Of a stretch of 64,000 bases of DNA, positions 11,790 to 22,115 are shown in pieces. The first letter of the stretch is position 1. Each line of letters starts with the position of its first letter. Under the pieces are notes generated by a model. It worked only from the letters and a program-made list of their open reading frames with translations. It had not been told where the DNA came from and searched no databases. This stretch comes from Sisyra terminalis (lineage: Eukaryota; Arthropoda; Insecta; Neuroptera; Sisyridae): positions 55,503,080-55,567,079 of the forward strand of contig OY292276.1 of NCBI GenBank assembly GCA_958496175.1, in the 5' to 3' direction. Made by a program: the position numbers and the translations under genes.

Positions 11790-13105
11790 CGATTAAAATA
11801 AATAAACGGACATCCCTTAATTGGTTATACATTGGACCCTTGACCTAAACACCTATGTTCTTTTTTATGATACCGAAAAATCAGCACTCTTTAAACCAGG
11901 GGTGACCAACCCAAAAGATATTGCGGGTCACTTCGGAAATGCATTAAAACTCCGTAGGTCAATTTTGAAGTTATATATCAAATTTTCCATACCAAATTTA
12001 GATTCACTGTAAACATTTTTAATATATTAGTTTTCACCACTTTGGTCATTATAAAATGTATACATTTTAAAAAAATCTAATGCATACGGCGGGTTGAAAA
12101 GATTGTCAAGGATGCTTTTTGCGGTCCGCGGGTTGGCCACCTCTTACAACCTCTGATTTAAATAAACAAAGAATTATGTATCGTTTGTCTACATAGGGGC
12201 CATGTTCATAAAATACGTCACGCTAAAATAAGCTTTTTCTGACCCCCTCCCCCCATTGTCACGCTGTGTCACACTTTCACTGACCCCCCTAGAAATATTT
12301 CGTCACAAAACTAAGACCCATCCCTGAATATGATAAATTTCAATTAAAAGTGCACAAATTTCTATATATTTAAAACCTCTATATATTTAATATTTACTAA
12401 ATACGAAATGAATGACTTTTTATCATGATAAAAATTGAAAAAGAAAAGTCTAAAATTGTCGAAAGAAATGTTAATTTAAATTTTTTTGACGAACGGCGAA
12501 CTTCACGTTACCGAAGACCCTTCGCCCCCCTGTCACATCTTGTTACACTCAGCAAGACCCTCTCCCTCTTATATGCGAACGTATTTTATGAACGACCCCA
12601 TTTATAATATTGTTATATTGGTTTGGGTTAATTTCAAAAACTCAAAAAAGAAAGGCGATTAAAATAAAGAAACGGACACCTATTAATTAAATATATAAAT
12701 TGGATCCTTAAATTAAATATCTATGTTCTTTTTTAAGATACCAAAAAGTCGGCATATTTAAAAGCAGGGGTGACCAATTCAAATGATATTGCGGGCCACT
12801 TTGGAAATGCATTATAACTCCGTGGGCCACTTTTGAAGTTATATCTCAAATTTTCCATACCAAATTGAGATACACTGCAAACATTTAAAATATATTTTCA
12901 GCACTTTGGTCATTATAAAATGTATACATTTTGTAAAAGTCTGGTACATTACGGGTTGAAAAGATTGTCAAAGGTGCCTTTTACGGTCCGCGGGATGGCC
13001 ATCTCTTACCACATCTGATTTAAATAAACAATGAATAATCTATCTTTTATCTACATATATAAAATTGTTATATTGGTTTGGCTAGATTTCAAAAATTCAA
13101 AAATT
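11790..13105 (+). repeat. Tandem duplication of a ~450-bp segment with hAT-like inner elements
   Basis: Two copies of one segment begin with gattaaaataaa-aacggac (about 11790 and 12650). The first is lengthened by the nested MITE at 12196-12599. The short unit at 33917-35431 has only one copy. Inside each copy, a sub-segment starts with caggggtgacca and ends with the inverse of aggtggccaac (11897-12144, 12765-13006 and, inverted, 34219-34466). CAGGGGTGGCCAAC-like ends are typical of hAT elements, but I see no clean 8-bp duplication. Confidence 0.75.
12196..12599. mobile_element. Nested 404-bp MITE with GGGG termini
   Basis: The left end ggggccatgttcataaaata and the reverse complement of the right end (ggggtcgttcataaaatacg) form the terminal inverted repeat. 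Internal stretches GTCACGCTGTGTCACAC and TGTCACATCTTGTTACAC are also partly inverted. The paralogous sites near 13050 and 34150 lack the insert: ctacata continues directly into tataaaattgttat. The family has no coding capacity. The target duplication is short (about ATA/ATT) and not fully resolved. Confidence 0.8.
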
Positions 13106-13689
13106 TCTGCATCGATTTTGCCCAAATTTTGTCACGATTTACAATCCGCTTCAAAGATTGTTTTTATCTTTTTCTTCTGTCAGTAACGTACCTGCGGTCG
13201 CAAAAAAACGGCTTTTTCAACGGCCAATACCATGGCTTTTAATTGCCAATACTTTATTGTTATGATTGTGTAGTGATTTTTATAGGTGGAGCAAATTTTC
13301 TCAAAACTCATTTGATAAATGTTTATCTTGAAGGTTAGTTATAATCGGTACTGCGAGGGATGCTGCGGGTTGATAAGGGAGGTGACTCTAATAACTCACA
13401 AGCTTTTTTTTTTTAAATTGAGTTTATTTATTTACCACCATTGGCTAGCAAGACAGCGTCTGCCGGGTCAAATAAAGATGTTTTGCATTTTTTTGTCGAA
13501 GATTTAAATAAAAATTGAGACATTTAACGAAAATTATATACTCTTATACGCATTAGTTCAAAAAAAAATGTGTGATTATCCTTTAAGTAGAGGCGAAGAT
13601 GTTTTTTAGCCGAAAAGCTTAATTTCATTTTCCGTTTCGTATGTCGTTACGTTATGTGAGAACTATGTAGAAAAGACGTAAACTCCAAT

Positions 13690-14030
13690 TGTTGACGATT
13701 GTTTCTCGGCCGAGGGAAAACTAGCAAATGGAAGTAAGACATTGGAGGCATGGAATGTTGGTATGTGTGTGTGTGTGGAAATTTGACGATGGGCGAGCTT
13801 TTGAACGTTGGAAAGCTCGCAAGTCGGTGGACCAGGGGCGATGGGGTGGCTGTGGTGGCGGCGTTGGTCGGATGAGCGATGGGTTGCGTCTGACGGGCGC
13901 CGCGACGGCACTTGACTGGCCCGGAGACGCCAGCGCCATCTTCTGCCCCCCGGCCTTTTCACAAAACGCCGCGCCGGGCCAACTCGCACACATCCACGTT
14001 TCACTCCCAAAGTGAAACCTTCTTTTTTCC
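13690..14030. other. GC-rich, CpG-containing island
   Basis: About 340 bases are strikingly GC-richer than the surroundings, with many CpG dinucleotides and long open frames on both strands as a consequence. A perfect 9-bp inverted pair, GCGAGCTTT and AAAGCTCGC (13793-13801, 13812-13820), lies inside. A short (GT)n run precedes it near 13760. It could be a promoter or enhancer, an exon, or a captured foreign segment. No protein motif is recognised in any frame. Confidence 0.6.
13793..13820. repeat. GAGCTTT/AAAGCTC inverted repeat
   Basis: GCGAGCTTT and its exact complement AAAGCTCGC, 10 bases apart, within the GC-rich island. One of several hairpins with the same heptamer (see 30517, 31048, 48301, 55132, 57163). 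Confidence 0.8.
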
Positions 14031-15739
14031 ACTCATTCCCTCCCCCACCACCGACATGATCCCTCATGATTGTCACAACTGCTATGCTCAAAAACATTTA
14101 TATTAACTCCGAGATAAATAAACTCAGCCATTCCTCAAACCCTTGCGGCAAAAAGCCATCCCCCCATTTTCCCCATTTCCTCACTCATCACCAAAACTAG
14201 TACCAACAAATTCGCCAAGTTGCCACGTTTTGCCCGTGACACATTTTAAACGAAAAGAGAGTTTATATTTGGAAAATTATCACAATGTTGCATTCAACCG
14301 TCCAAAATTACCTTCATAAATACCGTCCAAAACACCACCACCAACTCTTTCAACCCTTGCGGCAACTTTTCTCTACCTCTCACCCCCCGAAAACCTGGTC
14401 AAAAAACCCACACACATTTCTTGCTACCTTCATAAATCAATCACTTTGATTAAAATTTTAACATTCAAATTATTTCAATATAAATTAGTCGATCGACAAT
14501 TTTAAAAGTCGCGCCCAATTAAACGTAGCGGCTCGGGCGAGAAATCGCTCATAAATTACGAAACTTGAATCTTTCTACTTAAAAATAAAAGAATGTCAGT
14601 AGACTTATATAAGAGATGAAATAATTCTAATAACAATAAAGAAGAAATGTTTATGAGACGTGGCTGAAATTTTAATATTTTCTTATTCCATTTTCATTAA
14701 ATTTGTAGGGCACTAATGTCTTTTTATACAAATTAATCTAATATCCTAATTAATTAAGAATTTTTGGAAAAAAATATATACTGTGATCATTTTGGCCAAT
14801 ATTTAGACACGTTATTATAATTGGAAGGTTTGGCCAATTAAAATAACTTAATATGGCAAATATTACTTAGCAAACAAAATATTTTTGATTAAAAATTGTG
14901 ATGAAAATTGAAAGAATGTTAGTGTTTTGCCATAAAAATATCGTTTGTGTTTTTTTTTTTATATATTTTGTAATAAGTAGTATATAATTCCACACAGTGG
15001 AAGGTGAGATTTACAGGTGTTCATTTGTTTTGATTATTGAATTAAGTGTGATAATATAATGAAAGGTATAGAAAAAAATTTAATTAACCTTATGATATCT
15101 TAAAATATTAAATTCTTCAAGTGTTTTGGACTCATTTTGAAAAAGTTTATCACAAATTATAGGAGACTAGGTTCTTGGAAACTTAGATACATTTAAAAAC
15201 GTAAAGATTTTTAGAAGAAAATCACAAGTAATGAGAAAAAATTGAAATTAATTCTATAGGTAGTCAGCTATTCGAGCCATGTCTATGTAAAATTTCAATT
15301 CGATTAGGGGTTTATTAACGGAGTAAAAAAATCGTAAAATTGCGTAATTATGGACGGCTTAACACCGGGTATATGGAGAAGTAATGCTGCGTATTCTCTG
15401 AAATATTTCACCTTATTCAATACCAAAATCATCGAAATTTAGGAGTTTTTAAGCAAAATATTTCAACGTAAAGATAGAAAATCGTCTCAAAATTCAATCC
15501 TTTTGTATGAAAGCTTTGTAAAAATATCTACAATGCTTTCTTATAAGCATAAAGAAATCCCCCTTTTTCTCATAAGTTCCCACTGCACTTCGAAATGACC
15601 ACAAATGACCTAAATCCACTGATAAGAAAATTCGACTGTTCGATAATTACGTAAGCAAACATACTTTTTATTTAAAATACATTCATTAATAAGCACTAAA
15701 CTCATTTCTTTTTCCCAATAAGACTCCTATTGGTACATT

Positions 15740-16610
15740 TTTGCTTGTAGAAAGCAACTAGGAGCTCTTTAAAGCATCTCCCGTCAACGAAATTTTCCAT
15801 CTTCCCAAAAATCGTTTTCCATCATCTAAATATCTAGGTGAAATCGTTTACCTTGTTCTATACCCACATCTCCTAAATTTTTTGGAAAGTAGTCGAGACG
15901 GGAAGGGAGAATATGCACTTTTAAACTCATAAGACATCCTAAAGCTTCAAATGCTTTTAACATTCTTTGTCGATTTGTTTGTAGTTAGGATCTTTGTTAT
16001 TGCCGAAAAATTTCTTTAAGATCTTTTTAAAGACAATCTACCCTTCTATTTGTGGATCAGTCATAAGCCGTTTAATATCTTGTCCAACAAAAATGCTTTC
16101 TTTCAATCTTACCTCCAATTGGTCTGGAAACTTTGATATTATGTAATTGAAGCAATTTCCATCTCTTTAAAGTGACTTAACAAATTGCTTTATCAATCCC
16201 AGATTTATGTGAAACGGTGGTAGAAGAACTTGATGTGGAAACACCAAAGTTTTATGCAAGATATTCTTTTCGCCTACTTTAAGCTCCCTCGAAGACCAAT
16301 ACTTTTTGGTCCAATGATTTCCTCGATCTCGACTATCCCATAGACATAAAAAGCAAAAGAATTAATCAAAGGAATAATAATTCCAGATCGTTCTCCAAAC
16401 AACATGCTCAAAATTTTAAAATCACCACTCACTTACCAACCGCGGTCTTTATATTTAAATTTTCAAAGAACCAAGTTCTTGTTGGTTTCCTTGAGGTGTA
16501 CGAAATGACCGGAATGACAGGAATGGAAGCTTTTAAACCGTTATTGTAAGGCAAAACTGTTTTAAACCTTTTTTGAAACAATATATCAATTAAGGAAATA
16601 TTTTTTTTGA
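15740..16610 (-). pseudogene. Second, diverged DSRDR-family gene copy
   Basis: Minus-strand pieces in order: FKTVLPYNNGLKASIPVIPV, WFFENLNIKTAVGK, CFLCLWDSRDRGNHWTKKYW, then NILHKTLVFPHQVLLPPFHI, FVGQDIKRLMTDPQIEG, ALGCLMSLKVHILPSRLDYF, PKNLGDVGIEQGKRFHLDI. These match the 9866-10690 copy block for block but differ at many residues, and several stops and frameshifts interrupt them. This copy retains a middle region (LPPFHINLGLIKQFVKSL) that the other has lost around its frameshift. The flanks are not those of the 9361-13332 unit, so it entered independently or is much older. Confidence 0.75.
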
Positions 16611-17857
16611 ATTTATATGATGTTAATTTGAGAAATTCAATAGTCATTACTGCAACTTTTGGCAATTTTCATTATATTATTACCTACTTGTTATAATATT
16701 CCCAGATAATTAATAAATTTACTTTTAATTTTATTGCAGTTTATTGGTACTTAAAAAAGCCTTTAGTCATTTTAATTCTAAGCCTTTAGTTATAAGTAAT
16801 ATATCGTTAGACTCCAATAATATTCCAAGTTAATTAATTAATTTACTTTTAATTTAAATGCAGTTTATTACAAGTAAAAAAACCTTTTAATTCTTTTAAA
16901 TCTACTCAATTAATTATAATTCATGTATTGATAGGCTCCAAATAACGTCAGTGCACAAAACGCGTTGCATACATTTGCGTATAGTGTATACGTATTCGCA
17001 ATGAATGTGGGAGTGGTTTTGTTAAATTTTCAAAATTTCAACAATCAAAACAAATAAGCATCGGTAAATCTCACGATTCTATTGGCTATTGGCCGCTTGC
17101 ATTAATAAATGAGTGTGCTCTCATCAGATATTTATTAGTGGATTGCTTGACTTATTGATGCTTTGTTTGTTCTTAAATGGTTAATTTTATTTGATTAAAA
17201 ACCAAAAAGTGATACAAATGATAATTTAAATAGTGATCAATTAATCAAGATAAAAATTCTGATATTCATGTAAGTCAAACGTTATTAAATTCTAAAAGTC
17301 AGGTTTGTTAGTGCCAACATTGTTGGATTCTTTTAATTTTCAATTTATTTTTCGGGAAAAAATATGTTTTCAATCTAAAGTATTAAAAGATTTAGGACTA
17401 TAAGCGTGGTGAATTGACCTCAAAAAAATATTTATAAAATATTCTTCATATTTTTCTGATATTTCTATGATTTCTAAGCATTTGGTTATCTTTATGTTTT
17501 GTATTAATTTAAAACTTACTACTCATATTAACTAATATCGCATAATGCATTGAATAGTTAATATATATTCAGCTAATTGATTGTAATAATAAAATATTTT
17601 CCTGACTGAAATATTTTTATTTAATGAAAGAAGAATGGTATACATTGAACATACGAAAACCTGAAATTATTTTCATTTTTTTTTGTGGGTATTACTATAT
17701 AAAAAATTTCAGTTAAACGATACTCATTGATTTTAAACGTGGAAGACGATTTTAATTTATTTTTTAAATAATAAGTAAATAAATATTTCTCCCTATGGAT
17801 TAAATTCCATGTGAGGATTTTTTTAGTGGGCAAGTATCTGGTTACCGTATTATAATT
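16611..17857. other. AT-rich DNA without recognisable features
   Basis: A short direct repeat (taattaa-ttactttaatttaa type) occurs near 16709-16735 and 16837-16862. No coding signature is seen. Confidence 0.45.
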
Positions 17858-18540
17858 GACTCGTTTATTTTGAAAGTGGCGTAAGTCCATTTCAAGGACG
17901 GTCTATATGGTGACTCTTCTTCTTGTAACTAGAACAAAGTATGTTAATTATTTAACTGCTAAGTTTTCAGAAATAACTGATTTCTGTGTATACAATATAT
18001 AAAATATATTGCAGTCCAATTTATGTAGTGTAATTTAACATAATAATAAACAAATTTAATATAATAATATACAAATTTAATATAATAATACATACACTTA
18101 ATACAATAATATATAAAAATCATACCACCAACATAAATAATTTTGTTTAAACAGAAGTTCAAACAAAAATATTTGTGACGTATTACCCAGATACGTATTT
18201 CGATTGCCAAGCAAACTTCATCAGTGGTCATCAAGTAGTTTGGATCACTCCGTAACTGCTATGTGATAATTCACTATTTGTAAAATTTGTATATTATTAT
18301 GTTAAATTGTACTACATAAATTGGACTGCAATATATTTTATATATTGTATACACAGTATAACTGTTCAAAGTCAGCGAAAAAATCTTATTGTGATTACTG
18401 TTTTCATTTTTTAGTTGTTAACAAAAACGCCAATTATTTCCTCCTCCTTAGTATCTTATGTTCCTATGGTTAAAAGTGATAATACTATAGGGATTGTTCT
18501 TGAAGTGGACTTAACTCACTTTCAAAATAAACGGCGCTTA
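17858..18540. mobile_element. Nested inverted-repeat element with ribozyme-like core, copy 1
   Basis: An outer inverted repeat (about 17858-17900 and 18497-18540, tttattttgaaagtg...) encloses an inner one (17985-18057 and 18284-18355, tgtgtatacaatatataaaa). The left inner arm runs into a 19-bp tandem (caaatttaatataataat, about 18051-18110). Between the arms lies a hammerhead-like motif on the minus strand. The bases after the right inner arm (agtataactgttcaaagtca) recur at 20439 and 22077, so they belong to the element. Head-to-head terminal repeats plus a hammerhead core resemble Penelope-like elements, but no reverse transcriptase is present. Confidence 0.75.
18187..18227 (-). ncRNA. Hammerhead-ribozyme-like motif
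   Basis: Read on the minus strand: CCA, then CUGAUGA, an extra A, a stem-loop GUUUGC-UUG-GCAAUC, GAAA, U, loop ACGU, A, then UC and UGG. CCA pairs with UGG as helix I. The second stem is helix II with one mismatch. A two-base helix III closes the GAAA strand onto AUC, the expected cleavage triplet. This matches minimal type I hammerheads of animal retroelements except for one unpaired A after CUGAUGA. Activity is untested. Confidence 0.5.
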
Positions 18541-20226
18541 TATTGACGCCACCATTTAGACAATCAAGATGGCCATGGAAAAATCTAAATTTTTTTTTTA
18601 TTTGTTTATTTGTTTAAATTTATCATTTGCATGAAAATTGCCAACAGGTAATGGATATTTGTTCTATATACCAATGTTATATGGCATGGAAATCAAAAGA
18701 TTCGACTTTCTAACTCGACCGTGTAATATTTGTGAATTTTCTGAAAAAAAAAAATATACATTATAAATATCTAATTTCCTCTGAAACAAAAAAACAACGT
18801 TGTTCTACTTTCGATAAATATGGTTTTGAGATATAAAATTGAAATAAACGTCCCACTAATTGAATTAATGGAACGCTTCGAATGTTATTTAAATAAAAAA
18901 TAATAAAAAACAAAAGACTGACAGACATATTCATGGCTCACTTATCATTCCCACACATTTATTTGTTTGAAAGGAAAAAAAAAACTATCGAATTATTCTT
19001 ATCATTATTAATCTACGACGTCATCTAAATCCATTACATTCCGACCAAATGTAGCTTTCGTTATTTTATTTTTATTTTTTTTAATTTCTTGTTCGATTGT
19101 AATCGAGAGAAAAAAAAACCAACAACACTGTCGAGAAAGGAGTACTAATATGTAATAAAATTGAATTGAATCGAAAAGATTGGTAACAGGAAGAGAGTAG
19201 GGCTCGCAAGGGCCCGAAACAAGGGCCGTAGTCGGTTAACCGGCTTCTGAATCGAATCGGTATCATCGGTGAACATCCCCGCCGGCAATTCTTTCTCACC
19301 AATTTATCTACTTTTGGTAAATGTGCTGTTAACATTGCCGTAACACTCGATGGCCACAAGAAATAAATTAGAGTGAAACTGGAGGAAAAAAATTGGTTTG
19401 TTTATCAAAGGGCTCTTGGACAAGCCCTCCGGGCCACGTTCGATAAGTTTTCGATTTAACTACCCTCCCGGCACTTCCCATAGCCCCGTCATGTTCATTC
19501 GATAAATCAATGTTGGAGTGGTGATCAACGGTGTGCGGTTGGAACACGCTTTGGATTTTCTTCATGTAATTTTTATATAATTTCATTATAAAATAAATGT
19601 TTCGTGTCATGTTCGAACAATTTCCATATTAAATTTAAGCCTTGTTAATCTGATTATTAAAATATATGATCAAGTCTAATGGACTTTGGTGGAGATTTTT
19701 TTTTCTTCTGGTGGATAGAATTTCATTCATATTTAAATTCCTAAACCAATTCTAAGCTGTGATCATTAATATTTATTACGTCGAGTTTGGAATTGTCTAA
19801 ATATTGACGTCAATTGGATTAAAGAGGTGATTAACAATGCAATCAGATCTGAAGTTTATTAATTGGAATTTTTGGAAGCTGATTTAAAAAATTGCGTCAA
19901 TAAGATATGAAAGTTTTTGAATTACTTAACACCAGTGACGCACGAAGTAAAAGTAGTTCCCAAAAATTTGGCAAGTACAGTATTCTTAAACCACTATTCT
20001 ATTTATTTATAGTATGATAAAATATGGACAAGGCAATAAAAAATGGACATAGCACATTTGTGCTCTTAGGTGTCGATATATTGTTTAATTCTTTCAGGGT
20101 GATATTTCAATAGTTTTGATCAAAAATACGGTTTAAATTGAAACGTTGTATCTAATAATAACGTTGTATCTTTTGAATAAAAAATAGTCAATTCTTTTGA
20201 CCTAGCCTAATAAACACTTATATGTT
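18541..20226. other. Noncoding DNA, partly GC-richer
   Basis: The stretch 19190-19520 is richer in G and C than its surroundings and looks unique. No protein motif is seen there or in the flanking AT-rich DNA. Confidence 0.45.
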
Positions 20227-20477
20227 GTGTATACAATATATAGAATATATTGCGGTCCAATTTATGTAGTATAATTTGAACAGAAGTTCAAACAAACATT
20301 TTTGTTTGAACTTATTTCAAATTTATTTTTATGTTTATGCAAGTTCAAATTTATATTTATAGTATGATTTTTATATATTATTATATTAAATTATACTACA
20401 TAAATTGGACCGCAATATATTCTATATATTGTATACACAGTATAACTGTTCAAAGGCAGCGAAAAAATCTTATTATG
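20227..20477. mobile_element. Inverted-repeat element, copy 2 (perfect 51-bp arms)
   Basis: The arms 20227-20277 and 20388-20438 are perfect reverse complements of 51 bp and match the inner arms of the 18-kb copy. The centre holds a second hairpin (aagttcaaacaaa and its complement around 20285-20315), and the ribozyme-like core is deleted. The shared tail agtataactgttcaaa follows the right arm. Perfect arms suggest a recent insertion, gene conversion between arms, or selection on the hairpin. Confidence 0.85.
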
Positions 20478-21439
20478 ACTTATATGTTAGAACATCTTTT
20501 GTGCAACCCTCAGTTGAGAAAGGAACATATTTTTGGGGTTTTTTTATAAGAGAGATCAATTCTTTGACAATTCTATCATTCATTTTTTTTTATTTTGTAC
20601 AAAAATTGCTGAATTAAAGAAAGCATACCAAATAAAAATGAGGAACCTTGTAATGCACTTTATGTATGGTATAGTTAGAAAAAGTAAGAACTGGTATGTC
20701 TAGAAAATTAAGCAGTTTTTTATTTACTTGGGAATTCTGGAAATTTTTTTAAGACTAACTTTGTATTCTTAGACAACTGATTTAAATATCAAATTTAAGT
20801 ACTTTCCCCCTCATTTTGTTGATGCTCAAGTCTTTAAACTCTTCTTTAATTTTTTTAAAAAATTACCGTAAAAGAAAACCAAAAAAGTACAAATGAATTT
20901 TGTTGGTTTGGTTCTTTGATAATAGTTTTTATTGGCTCAAAAAAGCAAACTGGATTAATTATACTCTGATGGATCAAAGATTTGAAATTGATTAGGAGGA
21001 AATAAGATGGGGAAAATCAGAGAAAAGAGAAAGAAGTAGTATTAGAATCCAAAGGTACTTGAAAAAAGGAAGTTTATTTTATTGATAAAGCTGGAGTTCC
21101 AGCCGCAGAATCATTCATAATTTTTATACTGTGGTCCTAATATCGGCTTTGAAGCCAATGATTCGGTATTTTTTATACGATATGGTTCGAAAAGCTTAAA
21201 TACGGCAACCTTAAGCTTATTTAGGTATCTTTTATAGACCGAAAACCCAAGAGAATTTAATCAACCGACAAATATAGTTCTGTTCGACTAATTTACTACT
21301 TTACTACTGATATAAGGTATTGCAACTCTTAATTGCAGTACAGCCAAAGTGTTGCTTTATTAATTTTTTTAGAAGACTTTCCAAAATTTGCACATCATAG
21401 AAGGTTCTTAGAAATCTCCCAGCATTTCTGTAGTATGAA
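20478..21439. other. AT-rich DNA without recognisable features
   Basis: No motif is seen on either strand. The upstream half of a decayed LINE may be hidden here but cannot be supported. Confidence 0.4.
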
Positions 21440-21700
21440 CGTATTTTCTAAGAATATAACGTATTTTAACGTATTCTATATTATCGTATTCCAATGGTTA
21501 GATTTTAGAAGGATTATTTTTATCTTTTTGCTGCAATTTTGCACCATCCTTCTAGTGTTATTCCGCAAGGAGCAAATCTAAGGCTAGGGCCAATTTTTGA
21601 TGATTTTTCTTAACAAGTTTTGGTCAAGTTAATGTATATCAGTGCATTATTGCACTATACTCACTTTACTCAGATAAACAAAAAACCAAAACAATAATGT
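21440..21700 (+). pseudogene. Non-LTR reverse transcriptase fragment (highly decayed)
   Basis: Around 21545-21600 the plus strand reads SSVIPQGANLRLGPIF, resembling the SGVPQGS.LGPLLF motif of non-LTR reverse transcriptases. It is preceded in other frames by YLTYSILSYSNG-like and followed by YQCIIALYSLYSD-like segments, where YLTNRTQ and LYADD would be expected. Frames change several times. The order of weak motifs supports the call, but no single block is strong. Confidence 0.45.
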
Positions 21701-21844
21701 TTAGATGAAATCAAATTAAATTCATGGAATAATAAATTTATAGCTATGACTTATAAACAGGATGAGATTCTAGACTGAAGTTAGAGATAAAGTGATAACA
21801 GCATTTATGGGTCCAAAGTTTTAGATCTAAGGTATACGTTGTAT

Positions 21845-22115
21845 TGAAACTTCACATGTGAATTATTACAAAGCAGTTACGGAGTGATCCAAACTGCTTG
21901 ATGACCACTGAGGAAGATTGCTTGGCAATCGAAATATGTATCTGGGCAATACGTCACAAATATTTTTGTTTAAACTTCTGTTCAAATTTATGTTTATGGT
22001 CTGATTTTTATATATTGTTATATTAAATTATACGACATAAATTGGACTGCAATATATTTTATATATTGTATACTTAGTATAACTGTTCAAAGTCAGCGAA
22101 AAAATCTTATTTTGA
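21845..22115 (+). mobile_element. Inverted-repeat element, copy 3 (one arm, ribozyme-like core)
   Basis: The segment ttacggagtgatccaaact...aatatttttgtttaaac matches the minus strand of the 18-kb copy. It then continues through a right arm (about 22000-22075) and the shared tail agtataactgttcaaagtca. The left arm is absent. The ribozyme-like core is on the plus strand. Confidence 0.8.
21905..21945 (+). ncRNA. Hammerhead-ribozyme-like motif
   Basis: CCA, CUGAGGA, an unpaired A, then helix II of six perfect pairs (GAUUGC and GCAAUC, loop UUG), GAAA, U, loop AUGU, A, UC, UGG. It has the same length and layout as the motif at 18187-18227. Here helix II is fully paired, while the variable core base is G instead of U and the helix III loop differs by one base. 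Paired regions being kept while loops vary is what a structured RNA would show. Confidence 0.5.

Larger units (their letters stand above)
9361..13332 (+). mobile_element. 4-kb mobile unit carrying a DSRDR-family gene (long copy)
   Basis: The interval shares its left part (9361-9600), middle (about 11145-11820) and right part (about 12650-13332) with the inverted 1.5-kb unit at 33917-35431. Homology begins at taggtggtacgaagttcacc on both copies and ends just after ttatcttgaa. The long copy additionally holds the 9866-10690 pseudogene, a local tandem duplication and a nested MITE (12196-12599). The shared ends imply one mobile family in which the short copy is an internal deletion. No clear terminal inverted repeat was found, so the class is unknown. 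Confidence 0.7.
13333..15739. other. Noncoding DNA with one GC-rich island
   Basis: Apart from the island at 13690-14030, the interval is AT-rich and shows no transposon protein signature. A C-rich patch at 14130-14420 is not coding by any visible criterion. Confidence 0.5.

Noticed and set aside
13663..14106. Overlapping open frames of up to 144 codons on both strands
   Set aside because: They reflect the GC-rich island: several frames are open at once, none has a recognisable domain, and none has supporting splice or start context.
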